From Lachnospiraceae bacterium (GTDB taxonomy: Bacteria > Bacillota > Clostridia > Lachnospirales > Lachnospiraceae), in NCBI GenBank assembly GCA_004557975.1, contig SFEV01000009.1, positions 1 to 59,890 on the forward strand: DNA of 59,890 nucleotides, read 5' to 3'. The position numbers were made by a program, and so were the translations under genes. This document shows, piece by piece, positions 40,818 through 49,690 of the stretch. The stretch's first letter is position 1; every line of letters begins with the position of its first letter. The notes under the pieces were generated by a model that had not been told where the DNA came from, did not search any database, and saw nothing but the letters and a program-made list of their open reading frames with translations.

Positions 40818-41957
40818 TCAGTTCCCAACCAGCCACGCCCACTCTGCCAGTAAAACTGCGAGAAAGACAAGATTCGATATGGTAAACATTCTGAAATATC
40901 TGCCTTTCTCCTGCGGCATTTCTCTTGCAATCTGCCGGTAAGAAATCAGACTTGCCATGGACGCAATCAGTGTACCCAGTCCTCCCAGATTGGTACCGAT
41001 CACTAATGCTTCTGTATTCTCTGTAAAACCGGAAAGGAGCAGCGCAGCCGGTACATTGCTGGTCACCTGTGAGGCAAACACAGCCACCGGTACCTCTCTG
41101 CCGGAAAGCACCTGCTGAAGCCACGATGAAAATGCCGGAATACGCCCGATATTCCCGATAAAAATAAAAAAGGCGATAAATGTCAGAAGAAGAGAATAAT
41201 CTACCCTGCGAAGCGTAATGCGGTCTGCGCAGAATGTACAAAACAAAACGGCAGCCAATGCTGTCCAATATGGCACCACATGCGCCACAACAGACAGGCA
41301 CAATACAAACAGAATCCCATACAACGCCACAATGGCAGGGCTATCTGATGCCGTCCTATTCTGTGTACGATTGATCCCCGAAGAAAGATTTTCTTTTTTT
41401 CCATGGCAGAGCAAAGCAGCCCAGACAACCAGCAGGATCAGAGAAACCATCGTGTACGGGAACATAATTCCAATAAAATGCGCAATACTCATACCGCTCT
41501 TGCTGTACAGATAGAGATTCTGAGGATTTCCAATGGGAGTCAGCATACTGCCGAGGTTCGCAGCAATTGTCTGCATGCAGACAACCGGTAAGGCCAGTCT
41601 CAAGCGTGTCTCCTCTCTCAGATTGCTCAGAACAGCAAAGGTAAACGGAACAAACGTCATAAGCGCAACATCATTGGTAATCATCATGCTGCCGAAAAAA
41701 CACAGCCCTGTCAGCACAAGAACAAGCCGGAATATCCCGCCTGTATGTGCTGTCAGCGCACGGCCCATCCTGTCAAACACCCCCTGCCGCTGCAATCCTG
41801 CCATAACCGTCATCAGAGAAAACAGAACAGCAAGCGTGCGGAAATCAATGTAATCCATATACTTCCGGTCCGGATGAACAAAAAAAGACGAAATCACCGC
41901 AAGCAGAATTGCAACAATAAGTACCGTTTCCTGCTGAAGCAGCCGTTTCAGTTTCAT
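40818..41957 (-). CDS. SLC13/ArsB-like anion permease
   Basis: Membrane protein of 379 residues with about ten hydrophobic segments. It carries ion-transporter family hallmarks: MMITNDVALMTFVPF, the ANLGSMLTPIGNPQNLYLY signature and the repeat-related SNVPAALLLSGF and GTNLGGLGTLIASMASLIS. Family members export or import divalent anions such as citrate, sulfate or arsenite. Substrate not determinable. It has no arsenic-resistance neighbours. Confidence 0.82.
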   Translation of the reverse strand: MKLKRLLQQETVLIVAILLAVISSFFVHPDRKYMDYIDFRTLAVLFSLMTVMAGLQRQGVFDRMGRALTAHTGGIFRLVLVLTGLCFFGSMMITNDVALMTFVPFTFAVLSNLREETRLRLALPVVCMQTIAANLGSMLTPIGNPQNLYLYSKSGMSIAHFIGIMFPYTMVSLILLVVWAALLCHGKKENLSSGINRTQNRTASDSPAIVALYGILFVLCLSVVAHVVPYWTALAAVLFCTFCADRITLRRVDYSLLLTFIAFFIFIGNIGRIPAFSSWLQQVLSGREVPVAVFASQVTSNVPAALLLSGFTENTEALVIGTNLGGLGTLIASMASLISYRQIAREMPQEKGRYFRMFTISNLVFLAVLLAEWAWLVGN

Positions 41958-42029
41958 TATAAAAGCTCCCTCCTGAGAACATTGGATTCCTGCTTCCCGC
42001 AGGTTCCTGTATCCCGGTCAGTGTTATTC

Positions 42030-42881
42030 CTATTTTACTTCCACCAGTTCAATTCTGAAATTCAGTTCTTTTCCGGCCATTTCATGGTTTGCATCCAGAG
42101 TGATGGTCGTGTCGGTTTTCGCTGCCACTTTCACCGGGAACGGCTGTCCCATATCATTGGACAGATATACCTGCTGTCCAACGGTCAGATCTTCAGATCC
42201 CGGAAGCTGGGCAATCTCAAAGGTCATCACTGCATTGGGATCCGGCATACCGTAAGCTTCTTCCGGCATAAGATGGACATCAACGATCTGTCCCACTTCC
42301 ATATCGGCAACGGCAGCATCAAAGCCTCTGATCATCATACCGGCACCGCATACGAATTCCAGCGGTTCACCGCGGTCATAAGAAGAATCAAACTGGGCGC
42401 CGTCATTAAAGGTTCCTCTGTAATGCACACGGCAGGTCCTGCCCACATTTTTCCCTTCCAGTGTACTGTGGCTGCCGCAGCCGCCGCAGGAATGGCCTTC
42501 TCCGTGTCCGCCGCACCCATGTGCTCCACAGGAATGGCCTTCTTCATGATCATGGTGGTGACAGTTGGAACCGGTTGAGATCAGTTCCCCTCTCAGATAA
42601 GTCTCAATCACTTCATCTGTATTTCCACTGGCTCCTGCCACCAGTTCAATTCCGGCTTCTTCCAGCGCGCTCTGCGCACCGCCGCCGATTCCGCCGCAGA
42701 TCAGAACATCAATGCCCGCTTCTGCCAGAAGACCTGCAAGAGCTCCATGTCCGGTGCCGTTGGAGCCGATGATTTCGCTGGAGACCACCTTCTGATTTTC
42801 CACTTCATATACTTTAAAATTTTCTGTTCTTCCAAAGTGCTGAAATACCTGTCCATTGTCGTAAGTTACTGCAATTTTCAT
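42030..42881 (-). CDS. NifX-type domain fused to SlyD-like FKBP prolyl isomerase
   Basis: Protein of 283 residues with three parts. Residues 1-100 are a dinitrogenase iron-molybdenum cofactor (NifX/NifB C-terminal) domain (MKIAVTYDNGQVFQHFGRTENF; DVLICGGIGGGAQ). Residues 107-137 are a His/Cys-rich stretch (CHHHDHEEGHSCGAHGCGG and repeats) able to bind metal. The remainder is an FKBP domain of the SlyD kind (VGRTCRVHYRGTFNDGAQFDSS; LMPEEAYGMPDPNAVMTFEI) with the inserted-flap form. The ATG at 42881 has GGAGG upstream. Likely a metal (nickel or iron) chaperone with folding activity. Confidence 0.85.
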   Translation of the reverse strand: MKIAVTYDNGQVFQHFGRTENFKVYEVENQKVVSSEIIGSNGTGHGALAGLLAEAGIDVLICGGIGGGAQSALEEAGIELVAGASGNTDEVIETYLRGELISTGSNCHHHDHEEGHSCGAHGCGGHGEGHSCGGCGSHSTLEGKNVGRTCRVHYRGTFNDGAQFDSSYDRGEPLEFVCGAGMMIRGFDAAVADMEVGQIVDVHLMPEEAYGMPDPNAVMTFEIAQLPGSEDLTVGQQVYLSNDMGQPFPVKVAAKTDTTITLDANHEMAGKELNFRIELVEVK

Positions 42882-42951
42882 TGTCTGTTCCTCCAAATAA
42901 CTGTGTTTTCATATACTGCTCTATGTTATCACAGATGGGCAGATTTCTCCA

Positions 42952-44154
42952 TCACTTTTTCCTTTTGATTGTCGCTGCATACGCGCTGTTGCAGAGTCCA
43001 AGCAGCGCCGAAGCAATAAAGAGTACTTCCATACCGAGTGTCTGCCAGATCCAGCCTCCGAAGAGCGCTATAAAAATCGTAATTACATGATTGATGGAAA
43101 CTCCCGTCGAAATCGTTGCCTTGACTTCATCTTCATTGTCCGCGAGATCCTGCACGTACACATTGGATGCCATGGATGCAAGCGAGATTACCGCATCCAG
43201 AATATAGTTCACGCAGCAGACGATAAATGCGATATTCCGCGGGAAAATATGGTGTGCAAATCCATAGAAAAAGCATACAATCACGAGAATCAGCGTATCT
43301 GAAACCATGACTGCCTTATATCCGATTTTATCAATAATCCGTCCGACAATCGGTGAAGCAAAAAAACAGGCTACAGCGGAGACTGCAAAGAGCAGGCTGA
43401 TGGTCGCCGTGTCTGCTCCGTAAAACAGGATCAGCACATACGGGCCAAATGTGAAAAATACCTGCTTGCGCGCTCCGTAAAACATTTCCAGCATGTAATA
43501 CTTCGAATACTTTCTTGAAAAGTAGAAACGGCTTTTTGTCTTATCCGTCTCACTCTTTCCGTCAAGGCGCATGGAAAACACGGCACTGACTCCCGCAAGC
43601 ACGGCAGCCAGGGCAAAGAACGCCGAATAGGGCTGATTTTTGGTCACAGCAGAAAATACAGCGATAATAATCATATATCCTGCCAGCGTGCCGATCTGAT
43701 TCATCGAGTTCTGCACACCAAGCGCAGCTCCTCCCCGTCCCGTTTTGGCGTATTCCAGCGACATCGTGCTCTTCATACCGATCTGGATATGTTCGCCCAG
43801 CGAATATGTACAGATAGCCAGCGTGGTCAGTATTTTCGTAGCCGGAAGCATGGCATGCATTCCCATACCGATCAGCATGATGACTGCCCCGATCTTATAC
43901 AGGGACTCCGCCGACAGCATATAAAACGCCGCCAGAATAAATACCAGCAGAATTCCCGGCAATTCACGGAAAAATTCTGTCACTCCTCTGTCCATCTCTC
44001 CCATCCGGACCACTTCCGCAAGAAAGTTGTCCAGCATTCCCTTGTAAAGTCCATAGGAAAGGCCCGTAATCAAAACAGAAAGCAGAAAAACCTTATATTT
44101 GGAATCCGGACGGAAAGCATTTTGAATCTGTTTATAAAAACTGTTTTTTTTCAT
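42952..44154 (-). CDS. Major facilitator superfamily transporter
   Basis: Membrane protein of 400 residues with about 12 hydrophobic segments in two halves. MFS loop motifs are visible as VGRIIDKIGYKAVMVSDT in the second half. GAGGT precedes the ATG. Substrate is unknown. Nothing in the immediate context shows its job. Confidence 0.78.
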   Translation of the reverse strand: MKKNSFYKQIQNAFRPDSKYKVFLLSVLITGLSYGLYKGMLDNFLAEVVRMGEMDRGVTEFFRELPGILLVFILAAFYMLSAESLYKIGAVIMLIGMGMHAMLPATKILTTLAICTYSLGEHIQIGMKSTMSLEYAKTGRGGAALGVQNSMNQIGTLAGYMIIIAVFSAVTKNQPYSAFFALAAVLAGVSAVFSMRLDGKSETDKTKSRFYFSRKYSKYYMLEMFYGARKQVFFTFGPYVLILFYGADTATISLLFAVSAVACFFASPIVGRIIDKIGYKAVMVSDTLILVIVCFFYGFAHHIFPRNIAFIVCCVNYILDAVISLASMASNVYVQDLADNEDEVKATISTGVSINHVITIFIALFGGWIWQTLGMEVLFIASALLGLCNSAYAATIKRKK

Positions 44155-44189
44155 ATCCTACCTCATTGAAATCATTTCTGACAGATGCC

Positions 44190-44282
44190 CTATATCCTAT
44201 CCATTTTAATAGGCGGTGCAACCCTATGTGGGTCTCGTCTGGCTTCGACGCGTTCATTTAAGTCTAAATTTCGTTCTGCCAT
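44190..44282 (-). pseudogene. 30-codon stub in the rloB position
   Basis: Short frame starting at ATG 44282 with a strong GGGAGGTGC ribosome site, 12 bases after the RloA-like stop. It encodes MAERNLDLNERVEARRD and ends after 30 residues. RloB proteins start with a similar charged Leu-x-Glu-Arg stretch before their conserved CEGxxTE core, which is absent here. The simplest reading is a 5' remnant of rloB left by a deletion. It could instead be a genuine tiny gene. Confidence 0.5.
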
Positions 44283-44294
44283 ACCTGCACCTCC

Positions 44295-45542
44295 CTACAT
44301 TTTTGAAACAATGTTCGCGAAATCAATATTTAACATAGGTATCGCGCCATATCGTCCAGAAATATAGCCTTTGCCAAAATTATCATCTTTTCGAACATTT
44401 CTAATCTCTGCCAATGAATATAATTCTGTAGAACGGTCTTCTTTTTTCAATTCTGTAAACCATATCTGGTCTCTTCTAAATAAATCTAAATTTAAAAGAC
44501 CTGTTTCATGCGTCGTAAAGAATATCTGTGGAAAATTATCAGACTTGAAATCCATAAATAATCGAATCAATCCAAAAACAAGAGACTCATGCAATCCTGC
44601 TTCCAATTCATCGCACAAAAGTACTTTCCCATTTATTATAATGTCTAACAACGGACATAATAAACCAAATAATTTTTTAACGCCCGTAGATTCTTCTTGC
44701 ATCAAATCGGTTTCAAATCCATCATATATTACTTTGGCGGTGATTGAATCAACACTTCCCTGCAAAATTATGTTTTTAAACTCTGCAGATAAAAACGGCG
44801 GCAATTTATCCGTTTCCATTTTTTGTTGATCAATTGTCACCTCTATATCTTTCAAGCCTAGTCCTAAATTTTGCATAAATGCTATAACAGCCTGTTTCAC
44901 TTTATCGTTTGTGTTCATCTGATATAAGGAATACTGCATCCAACTATCCTGATTATTCGAACCATATATAACCAGTTCATCACTAAAAAATTTGTATGCA
45001 TGTTCTATCTCAATTACAGAACTGAAGTTTGCAGCACATGAAAGCAATAATCTATTAGGTTTCAATACATCTTTACATGTAGATAATTTTCCCCTAAACT
45101 TGCTTCCTGTTGTAAATTTCTCACCTTTTCTTTCAAATATCTTTGCCTGACGTCCATTTGGGAAGAAATACAAATATTCTTCGGTAACAAGCATGTTTCT
45201 CAAAGAAAAGCCAAATACATATCTTGTGTTTTTAGTCACAAACTGAATTCGATACACACTTTCTTTTTTAAAACCGTCTAATTTATGAGGTACTTGTCGT
45301 ATTCCTTGTCCTGGCTGATGATTAATACTATTCATAACCAACATTTTGACAAAATTTATAGCATCGATAAAATTGCTTTTTCCAGATCCATTTGCTCCAT
45401 AAATCACAGCTGATTTAAGAACTCTGTGTCCTTCGAATTCTTTTGTTTTCTCCTCGTATGTTGTGTCACTACCGGCCAAGGCTGAAAACAATATTTCTTC
45501 TCGTATAGATTTATGGTTTGTACAAGAAAATTCAAGTAGCAT
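44295..45542 (-). CDS. RloA-like AAA ATPase (COG1106 family)
   Basis: ABC/SMC-like ATPase of 415 residues. Walker A GANGSGKSN near residue 52, signature-like EESTGVKKLF, Walker B VLLCDELEAGLH and switch His in FFTTHETGLL. The gene is AT-rich against its neighbours, a sign of transfer. Family members pair with RloB, a Toprim-like nuclease, in phage-defence islands. Here only a 30-codon stub follows. GGAGG precedes the ATG at 45542. The 290-base gap upstream is AT-rich, with a TATAAT box near the gene. Confidence 0.85.
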   Translation of the reverse strand: MLLEFSCTNHKSIREEILFSALAGSDTTYEEKTKEFEGHRVLKSAVIYGANGSGKSNFIDAINFVKMLVMNSINHQPGQGIRQVPHKLDGFKKESVYRIQFVTKNTRYVFGFSLRNMLVTEEYLYFFPNGRQAKIFERKGEKFTTGSKFRGKLSTCKDVLKPNRLLLSCAANFSSVIEIEHAYKFFSDELVIYGSNNQDSWMQYSLYQMNTNDKVKQAVIAFMQNLGLGLKDIEVTIDQQKMETDKLPPFLSAEFKNIILQGSVDSITAKVIYDGFETDLMQEESTGVKKLFGLLCPLLDIIINGKVLLCDELEAGLHESLVFGLIRLFMDFKSDNFPQIFFTTHETGLLNLDLFRRDQIWFTELKKEDRSTELYSLAEIRNVRKDDNFGKGYISGRYGAIPMLNIDFANIVSKM

Positions 45543-45765
45543 ATTCTTTTCCTCCTTTTTCATAGTTATCCTTTCTCACGATTATAGTAGCACATGAATT
45601 GCATTTTATCAAGAATATTTGCTTATTTTTACACAAATACGATGTTTAAATTGCGTTTTTATTCCATTTAAAGACTTTGTCCATTATATGATATGCAACT
45701 TATTTAAAGTGTATACCTAATAATACATCCTAAGAGGATGGGGACAGAGTACTTTTCAATACAAA

Positions 45766-45802
45766 AGTGGGAGAATGGTAATCATGCATCCATTCTCCCA
45801 CT
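45766..45802 (-). terminator. Conserved hairpin copy 2 (downstream of the GH4 gene)
   Basis: Perfect 13-bp stem AGTGGGAGAATGG (45766-45778) with 45790-45802 and an 11-base loop, 50 bases past the GH4 stop, followed on the minus strand by TTTTGTATTG. Homologous to the hairpin at 40719-40755. Confidence 0.75.
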
Positions 45803-45852
45803 GAATCTTATTTATCCTGTTATTTGACAATACTGAAATATCTCAGCGCCTC

Positions 45853-47319
45853 TTACGCCGTAATCACGCGCTCCGCGCGCTCCTTTGCCACTTCCTCCGG
45901 TGTCTTCTCACGCAGTCTTACGGCTCCGCGGTAATTCTCCTTTACCGGAATCAGGTCCGGGCGGCTCATGTTGATCTTCGCCTGGGCGATGGCCTCTTTG
46001 TACTGGGGCAGCCACTTCTCCTGCGCTACCAGCATCTCATCCACCATCTGCCAGATTTCCGGCGGATTGCATACGGCTCCTGTCAGCGGATCCATCAGTG
46101 CGGCCTGCTTCAGAAGACTGACATTGCCGGAAACGGCAGCCTCAACGGCGAGTCTCTGTACCCAGATGGACTGGGAGCAGACTGCCGCACATCCGAGGGG
46201 CAGATCGCCCACCTTCGGTACGGAAATGCCGTTGCCGTCCACGTAGCACGGAACCTCCACTACGGACTCGTCCGGCAGGTTTGTGATGCAGCCCTCGTTC
46301 ATGATATTGAAGTGACCGCGGTATTTTCTTCCCGTTTCAAGGGATTCGATGATGTAGGAGCAGTGCTCCAGGCTGCGCTCTGAGCCGTCCATTTTCTTCG
46401 GCGGCTCCGCCAGAATCTTCGGATAATCTGTCTCGAACCAGTTGCGCTCCTCTCTCGTGACACGCAGATAGCCGCCGGTCTCGCCGTTGATCCAGTTGTC
46501 GAGATTGATCCAGTCGATAATTTCGTCCGGACGCTTTCTGTACCACGCCACATACTCGGAGAGATGGCCGTTGGATTCTGTGGAATAGTAGCCGAAGCGC
46601 TTCAGCATATCAATGCGGACTTTCTCCTCCTCTCTGAACTTTTCGTGTGCCTCAAATCCGGGAAGAATCTGATCCAGCATTTCCTTTCCGTTGTGCTTTA
46701 CGGAGATATACCATGTCTGATGGTTGATACCGGCGCACGTCACATCCAGTTCCTCTCTCGGAATTCCCAGAACTTCGGCGATCTGGTTTTCTCCGTGGAT
46801 CTCTCCGTGGCAGAGACCGATGGTCTTTACCTTGCCGTACTTGTTGCATGCCCATGTGGCCATGGCATTGGGGTTGGAATAGTTGAGAAGGATGGCATCC
46901 TTTTCCGCTACTTCGCGGATATCCCTGCAGAATTCCAGCATCTCTGCGATGACACGCTGTCCATACATAATGCCGCCGATGCACAGTGTATCACCGACAC
47001 ACTGATCCACTCCGTATTTCAGCGGGATGTCAATATCTGTCTCAAACGCTTCCAGTCCGCCGATACGCACACAGTTTATGATATACCGCGCATCGCGGAA
47101 AGCCTCCCGGCGGTCTGTCGTCGATTCAATATGAATCGGAATATTATTTTCGTCCAGATCACGCTGACACAGAGAAGTCACCTTCTCAAGATTGTCTGCG
47201 TTGATATCGGTAAAAGCTACTTTTATATTGTGAAATTCCGGCACAGACATCAGGTCTGTAAACAGTGTGCGGGCAAATACAAGGCTGCCCGCGCCGATAA
47301 ACGCTACTTTAAAACTCAT
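45853..47319 (-). CDS. Glycoside hydrolase family 4 protein (alpha-galactosidase / alpha-glycosidase)
   Basis: NAD- and manganese-dependent intracellular glycosidase of 488 residues. Rossmann site VAFIGAGSLVF at the N-terminus, NYSNPNAMATW, metal-site Cys/His in LCHGEIHG and His in GINHQTWY are all GH4 features. The closest kin by motif are MelA-type alpha-galactosidases, and the adjacent GH36 gene supports that. Alpha-glucosidase or alpha-glucuronidase cannot be ruled out. The ATG at 47319 follows GAGGAG. A promoter lies inside the 3' end of the GH36 gene. Confidence 0.85.
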   Translation of the reverse strand: MSFKVAFIGAGSLVFARTLFTDLMSVPEFHNIKVAFTDINADNLEKVTSLCQRDLDENNIPIHIESTTDRREAFRDARYIINCVRIGGLEAFETDIDIPLKYGVDQCVGDTLCIGGIMYGQRVIAEMLEFCRDIREVAEKDAILLNYSNPNAMATWACNKYGKVKTIGLCHGEIHGENQIAEVLGIPREELDVTCAGINHQTWYISVKHNGKEMLDQILPGFEAHEKFREEEKVRIDMLKRFGYYSTESNGHLSEYVAWYRKRPDEIIDWINLDNWINGETGGYLRVTREERNWFETDYPKILAEPPKKMDGSERSLEHCSYIIESLETGRKYRGHFNIMNEGCITNLPDESVVEVPCYVDGNGISVPKVGDLPLGCAAVCSQSIWVQRLAVEAAVSGNVSLLKQAALMDPLTGAVCNPPEIWQMVDEMLVAQEKWLPQYKEAIAQAKINMSRPDLIPVKENYRGAVRLREKTPEEVAKERAERVITA

Positions 47320-47416
47320 ATTCTGTCTCCTCTTTCCATTCTGCATTTTGCAGCGCAGCTGCAAGTCCCTGCCCGCCACTTAATGCTCTGTGCATTTGAA
47401 GTGGGGGACTTACTTG

Positions 47417-47455
47417 ATTCGGTTAAATTATAACATCACTCTCACTGTACATCAA
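47417..47455 (-). promoter_or_regulatory. Promoter of the GH4 gene with AACCGAAT half-site
   Basis: On the minus strand TTGATG (47450-47455) and TATAAT (47427-47432) with 17-base spacing, partly inside the GH36 coding end. AACCGAAT (47417-47424) sits at the expected transcription start and matches the arms of the dyad at 11040-11064. Confidence 0.7.
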
Positions 47456-49553
47456 GCTGGAACAGCCTTGCGCTGATTCTCTCCGGCAGCTCTACGGTGA
47501 GCTCTCCCGCCTGTGCATTCCACTGATACCGGCATGGCTCTGTCCTGGGGTAACCGCAGGTCACGCTGATGTTCTGCCCTCTGCGGTGCTTTACCGGAAT
47601 GACAACGCGTTCTGTCTGGCTGTTTCTTCTCCACACTGCGATATAATCGCGCTTCTCTGTCTTCAGTCCAAGGCTGACCCATGGATCGCGGTACATGGAC
47701 AGGCCAAGGGGCCAGAACGGAAGCGCCGTCCTGATATCCTGACGGATTTCCTTATAGTAAGCGATTGCCTCCTGCACCAGCTCCAGACGTTCCGGATTCA
47801 GGTTTACGAGATGTCCGCTCTGGTGAATGCGAAGAAGCAGTGCGTTGATCATATTGTAGATCACTTCTTCCTTGTCACCCTCGGTCAGCGGGTATGACCA
47901 GATGGCGGACTGCTCCGGTGTCAGCGCCATGGGAGAGTTGGCCGCGATCGTCGCGTAGCGCACGTAATCCTCCTGGTCGCTGGTGGACTGGATGCTGTAG
48001 CGGCTTAACATTGCGTAATCCATGCGCAGTCCGCCGCTGGAGCAGTTCTCAATGATCAGGTCCGGATATTTTGCGAAAATGCCGTCCAGCCATTTCAGGT
48101 ACGCGCGGTTGTGGCCCAGCAGACCGTCGCCGCAGCTGTCGGAATTGACCTCCGTTCCTATACCCGGCTCAATATTGTAATCCATCTTGATATATCCGAC
48201 ACCGTACTCTCCCACCAGGCGGTCGATGACCTCGGTGGCATGTGCGATGACCTCCGGATTGCGGAAATCCAGCTGGTATCGGCTTCTGTCGTAAACTCTT
48301 TTTCCGTGGCGCATAAAGTACCAGTCGTCCGGCACCCGGTCTGCCTTCGGGCATTTGATTCCCATGACCTCAAGCTCCAGCCACACGCCGGGAATCATGC
48401 CTTTGGAGCGGATGTAATCCATGACCTCCTTCAATCCTCCCGGGAAGCGCTTTTCGGACGGCAGCCATTCGCCTACTCCGTCCCACCAGAAGCCATCTGA
48501 GTACCAGCCGCAGTCCACGCAGAAGTATTCGCAGCCTGCCTCATGTGCCTTGTCAATCAGCGGAAGCTCTTTTTCTGTGGTGGGATCTCCCCACAGACAG
48601 TTCATATAATCATTGAAAATGACGGAGAGCGTCTCGTTATCGCGGTTCTTCCTGCGGATTGCTCTCCTGTATTTCGTCAGCTCACCTGCAGCCTCGTTAA
48701 TATCACCGAATACGGAACCGACACTGACCGGAACGCTGACGAAGGAATCTCCCGGCTTCAGGTTCTTCCACCAGTGTGACTGATGCTCCGTCGGACCGGA
48801 AAGCTGCACATACATATGACCATCCTGGTCGCTGATTTCCCAGTACCAGGAACCGTTATGCTCAATCTGCCAGAACAGCATGGAATCTGTCTCATTATTT
48901 TTCACACAGCCCATGGGCAGATAATTCTTTGTTGACCAGTTGCCGGTATTGCCGACACTGACTGTCTGCGAAGAACGGCGGATTTCATGGGGCTGTGAGA
49001 TGGACATTCCCAGATCATCCAGGGAATAACGGTTCCAGATCAGCTCCTTCTGCCATGCGTTGTGTGGAACCAGAATTTCCAGCTTTTCGTCGGAGTTCAT
49101 CAGCCCTTCTTTCTCGATACCGGTGAGAGCGAAGGAGGACACATACTCAATGCCGAGATCCTCTGTCCCTTCATTGCGAAGCTCTGTCCAGCTTCTCACC
49201 ATGGAAATCCCGTCATAAAACTGGATATGGCTGCAGACAGAAAGCCCCGTGGGCTGATCCTCCGTCGTAATCTCCAGCTTTCGTCCGGTTTCATTTCTGT
49301 AATCCTTCATATCGCGGTACTTCAGACGATAGCCCGGCGCCGTGCGCACATATTTCGTACCGTGCCTTTCTCCGGGCCGGTCAAGCCCTGAAACCATAAC
49401 CTCCACGAGACGGAAGGGAGTCACACCGTCCGCGGAAATGATATCTTTTTCGTCGAAGGGAAGTGCCGAAAAATGAAGCAGCTTCACTTCGTTTTCATCT
49501 GTAATTTCCAGTACAAGGTTCAGGCCGTTTTCCTGAATTTCTGTTCGTTTCAT
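47442..49553 (-). CDS. Alpha-galactosidase, glycoside hydrolase family 36
   Basis: Intracellular enzyme of 703 residues that releases galactose from melibiose, raffinose and related oligosaccharides. N-terminal beta-supersandwich, catalytic barrel with WGDPTTEKELPLIDKAHEAGCEYFCVDCGWY, nucleophile Asp in YIKMDYN, then ENCSSGGLRMD and acid/base Asp in STSDQEDYVR. No signal peptide. I use the ATG at 49553. A TTG four codons upstream is an alternative. Upstream lies the scar of an ABC permease, so its own oligosaccharide importer seems lost. Confidence 0.92.
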   Translation of the reverse strand: MKRTEIQENGLNLVLEITDENEVKLLHFSALPFDEKDIISADGVTPFRLVEVMVSGLDRPGERHGTKYVRTAPGYRLKYRDMKDYRNETGRKLEITTEDQPTGLSVCSHIQFYDGISMVRSWTELRNEGTEDLGIEYVSSFALTGIEKEGLMNSDEKLEILVPHNAWQKELIWNRYSLDDLGMSISQPHEIRRSSQTVSVGNTGNWSTKNYLPMGCVKNNETDSMLFWQIEHNGSWYWEISDQDGHMYVQLSGPTEHQSHWWKNLKPGDSFVSVPVSVGSVFGDINEAAGELTKYRRAIRRKNRDNETLSVIFNDYMNCLWGDPTTEKELPLIDKAHEAGCEYFCVDCGWYSDGFWWDGVGEWLPSEKRFPGGLKEVMDYIRSKGMIPGVWLELEVMGIKCPKADRVPDDWYFMRHGKRVYDRSRYQLDFRNPEVIAHATEVIDRLVGEYGVGYIKMDYNIEPGIGTEVNSDSCGDGLLGHNRAYLKWLDGIFAKYPDLIIENCSSGGLRMDYAMLSRYSIQSTSDQEDYVRYATIAANSPMALTPEQSAIWSYPLTEGDKEEVIYNMINALLLRIHQSGHLVNLNPERLELVQEAIAYYKEIRQDIRTALPFWPLGLSMYRDPWVSLGLKTEKRDYIAVWRRNSQTERVVIPVKHRRGQNISVTCGYPRTEPCRYQWNAQAGELTVELPERISARLFQLDVQ

Positions 49554-49590
49554 TACAATATCCAACCTTTCTTCTGCATCTTGATATATA

Positions 49591-49690
49591 TCAGCCCTTC
49601 ACCGATCCGCTCATCAGTCCCGCCAGGAAATACTTCTGCAGGAACAGGAAAATGATCGTCACCGGGATTACCGCAATGACGGAACCGGAT
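49591..49690 (-). pseudogene. C-terminal fragment of a MalG-type sugar ABC permease
   Basis: The minus strand encodes about 31 residues ending IIFLFLQKYFLAGLMSGSVKG and a stop at 49591, the invariant C-terminus of carbohydrate ABC permeases of the MalG/LacG family. No upstream part exists. The frame is different from that of the signal-peptide fragment it is joined to. It indicates a former ABC importer gene directly before the GH36 gene. Confidence 0.8.

Noticed and set aside
45721..45760. REP/IS200-like sequence GGGGACAGAGTAC near 45738
   Set aside because: Only one short copy is visible, with no transposase or paired inverted copy here, so an insertion element is not called.
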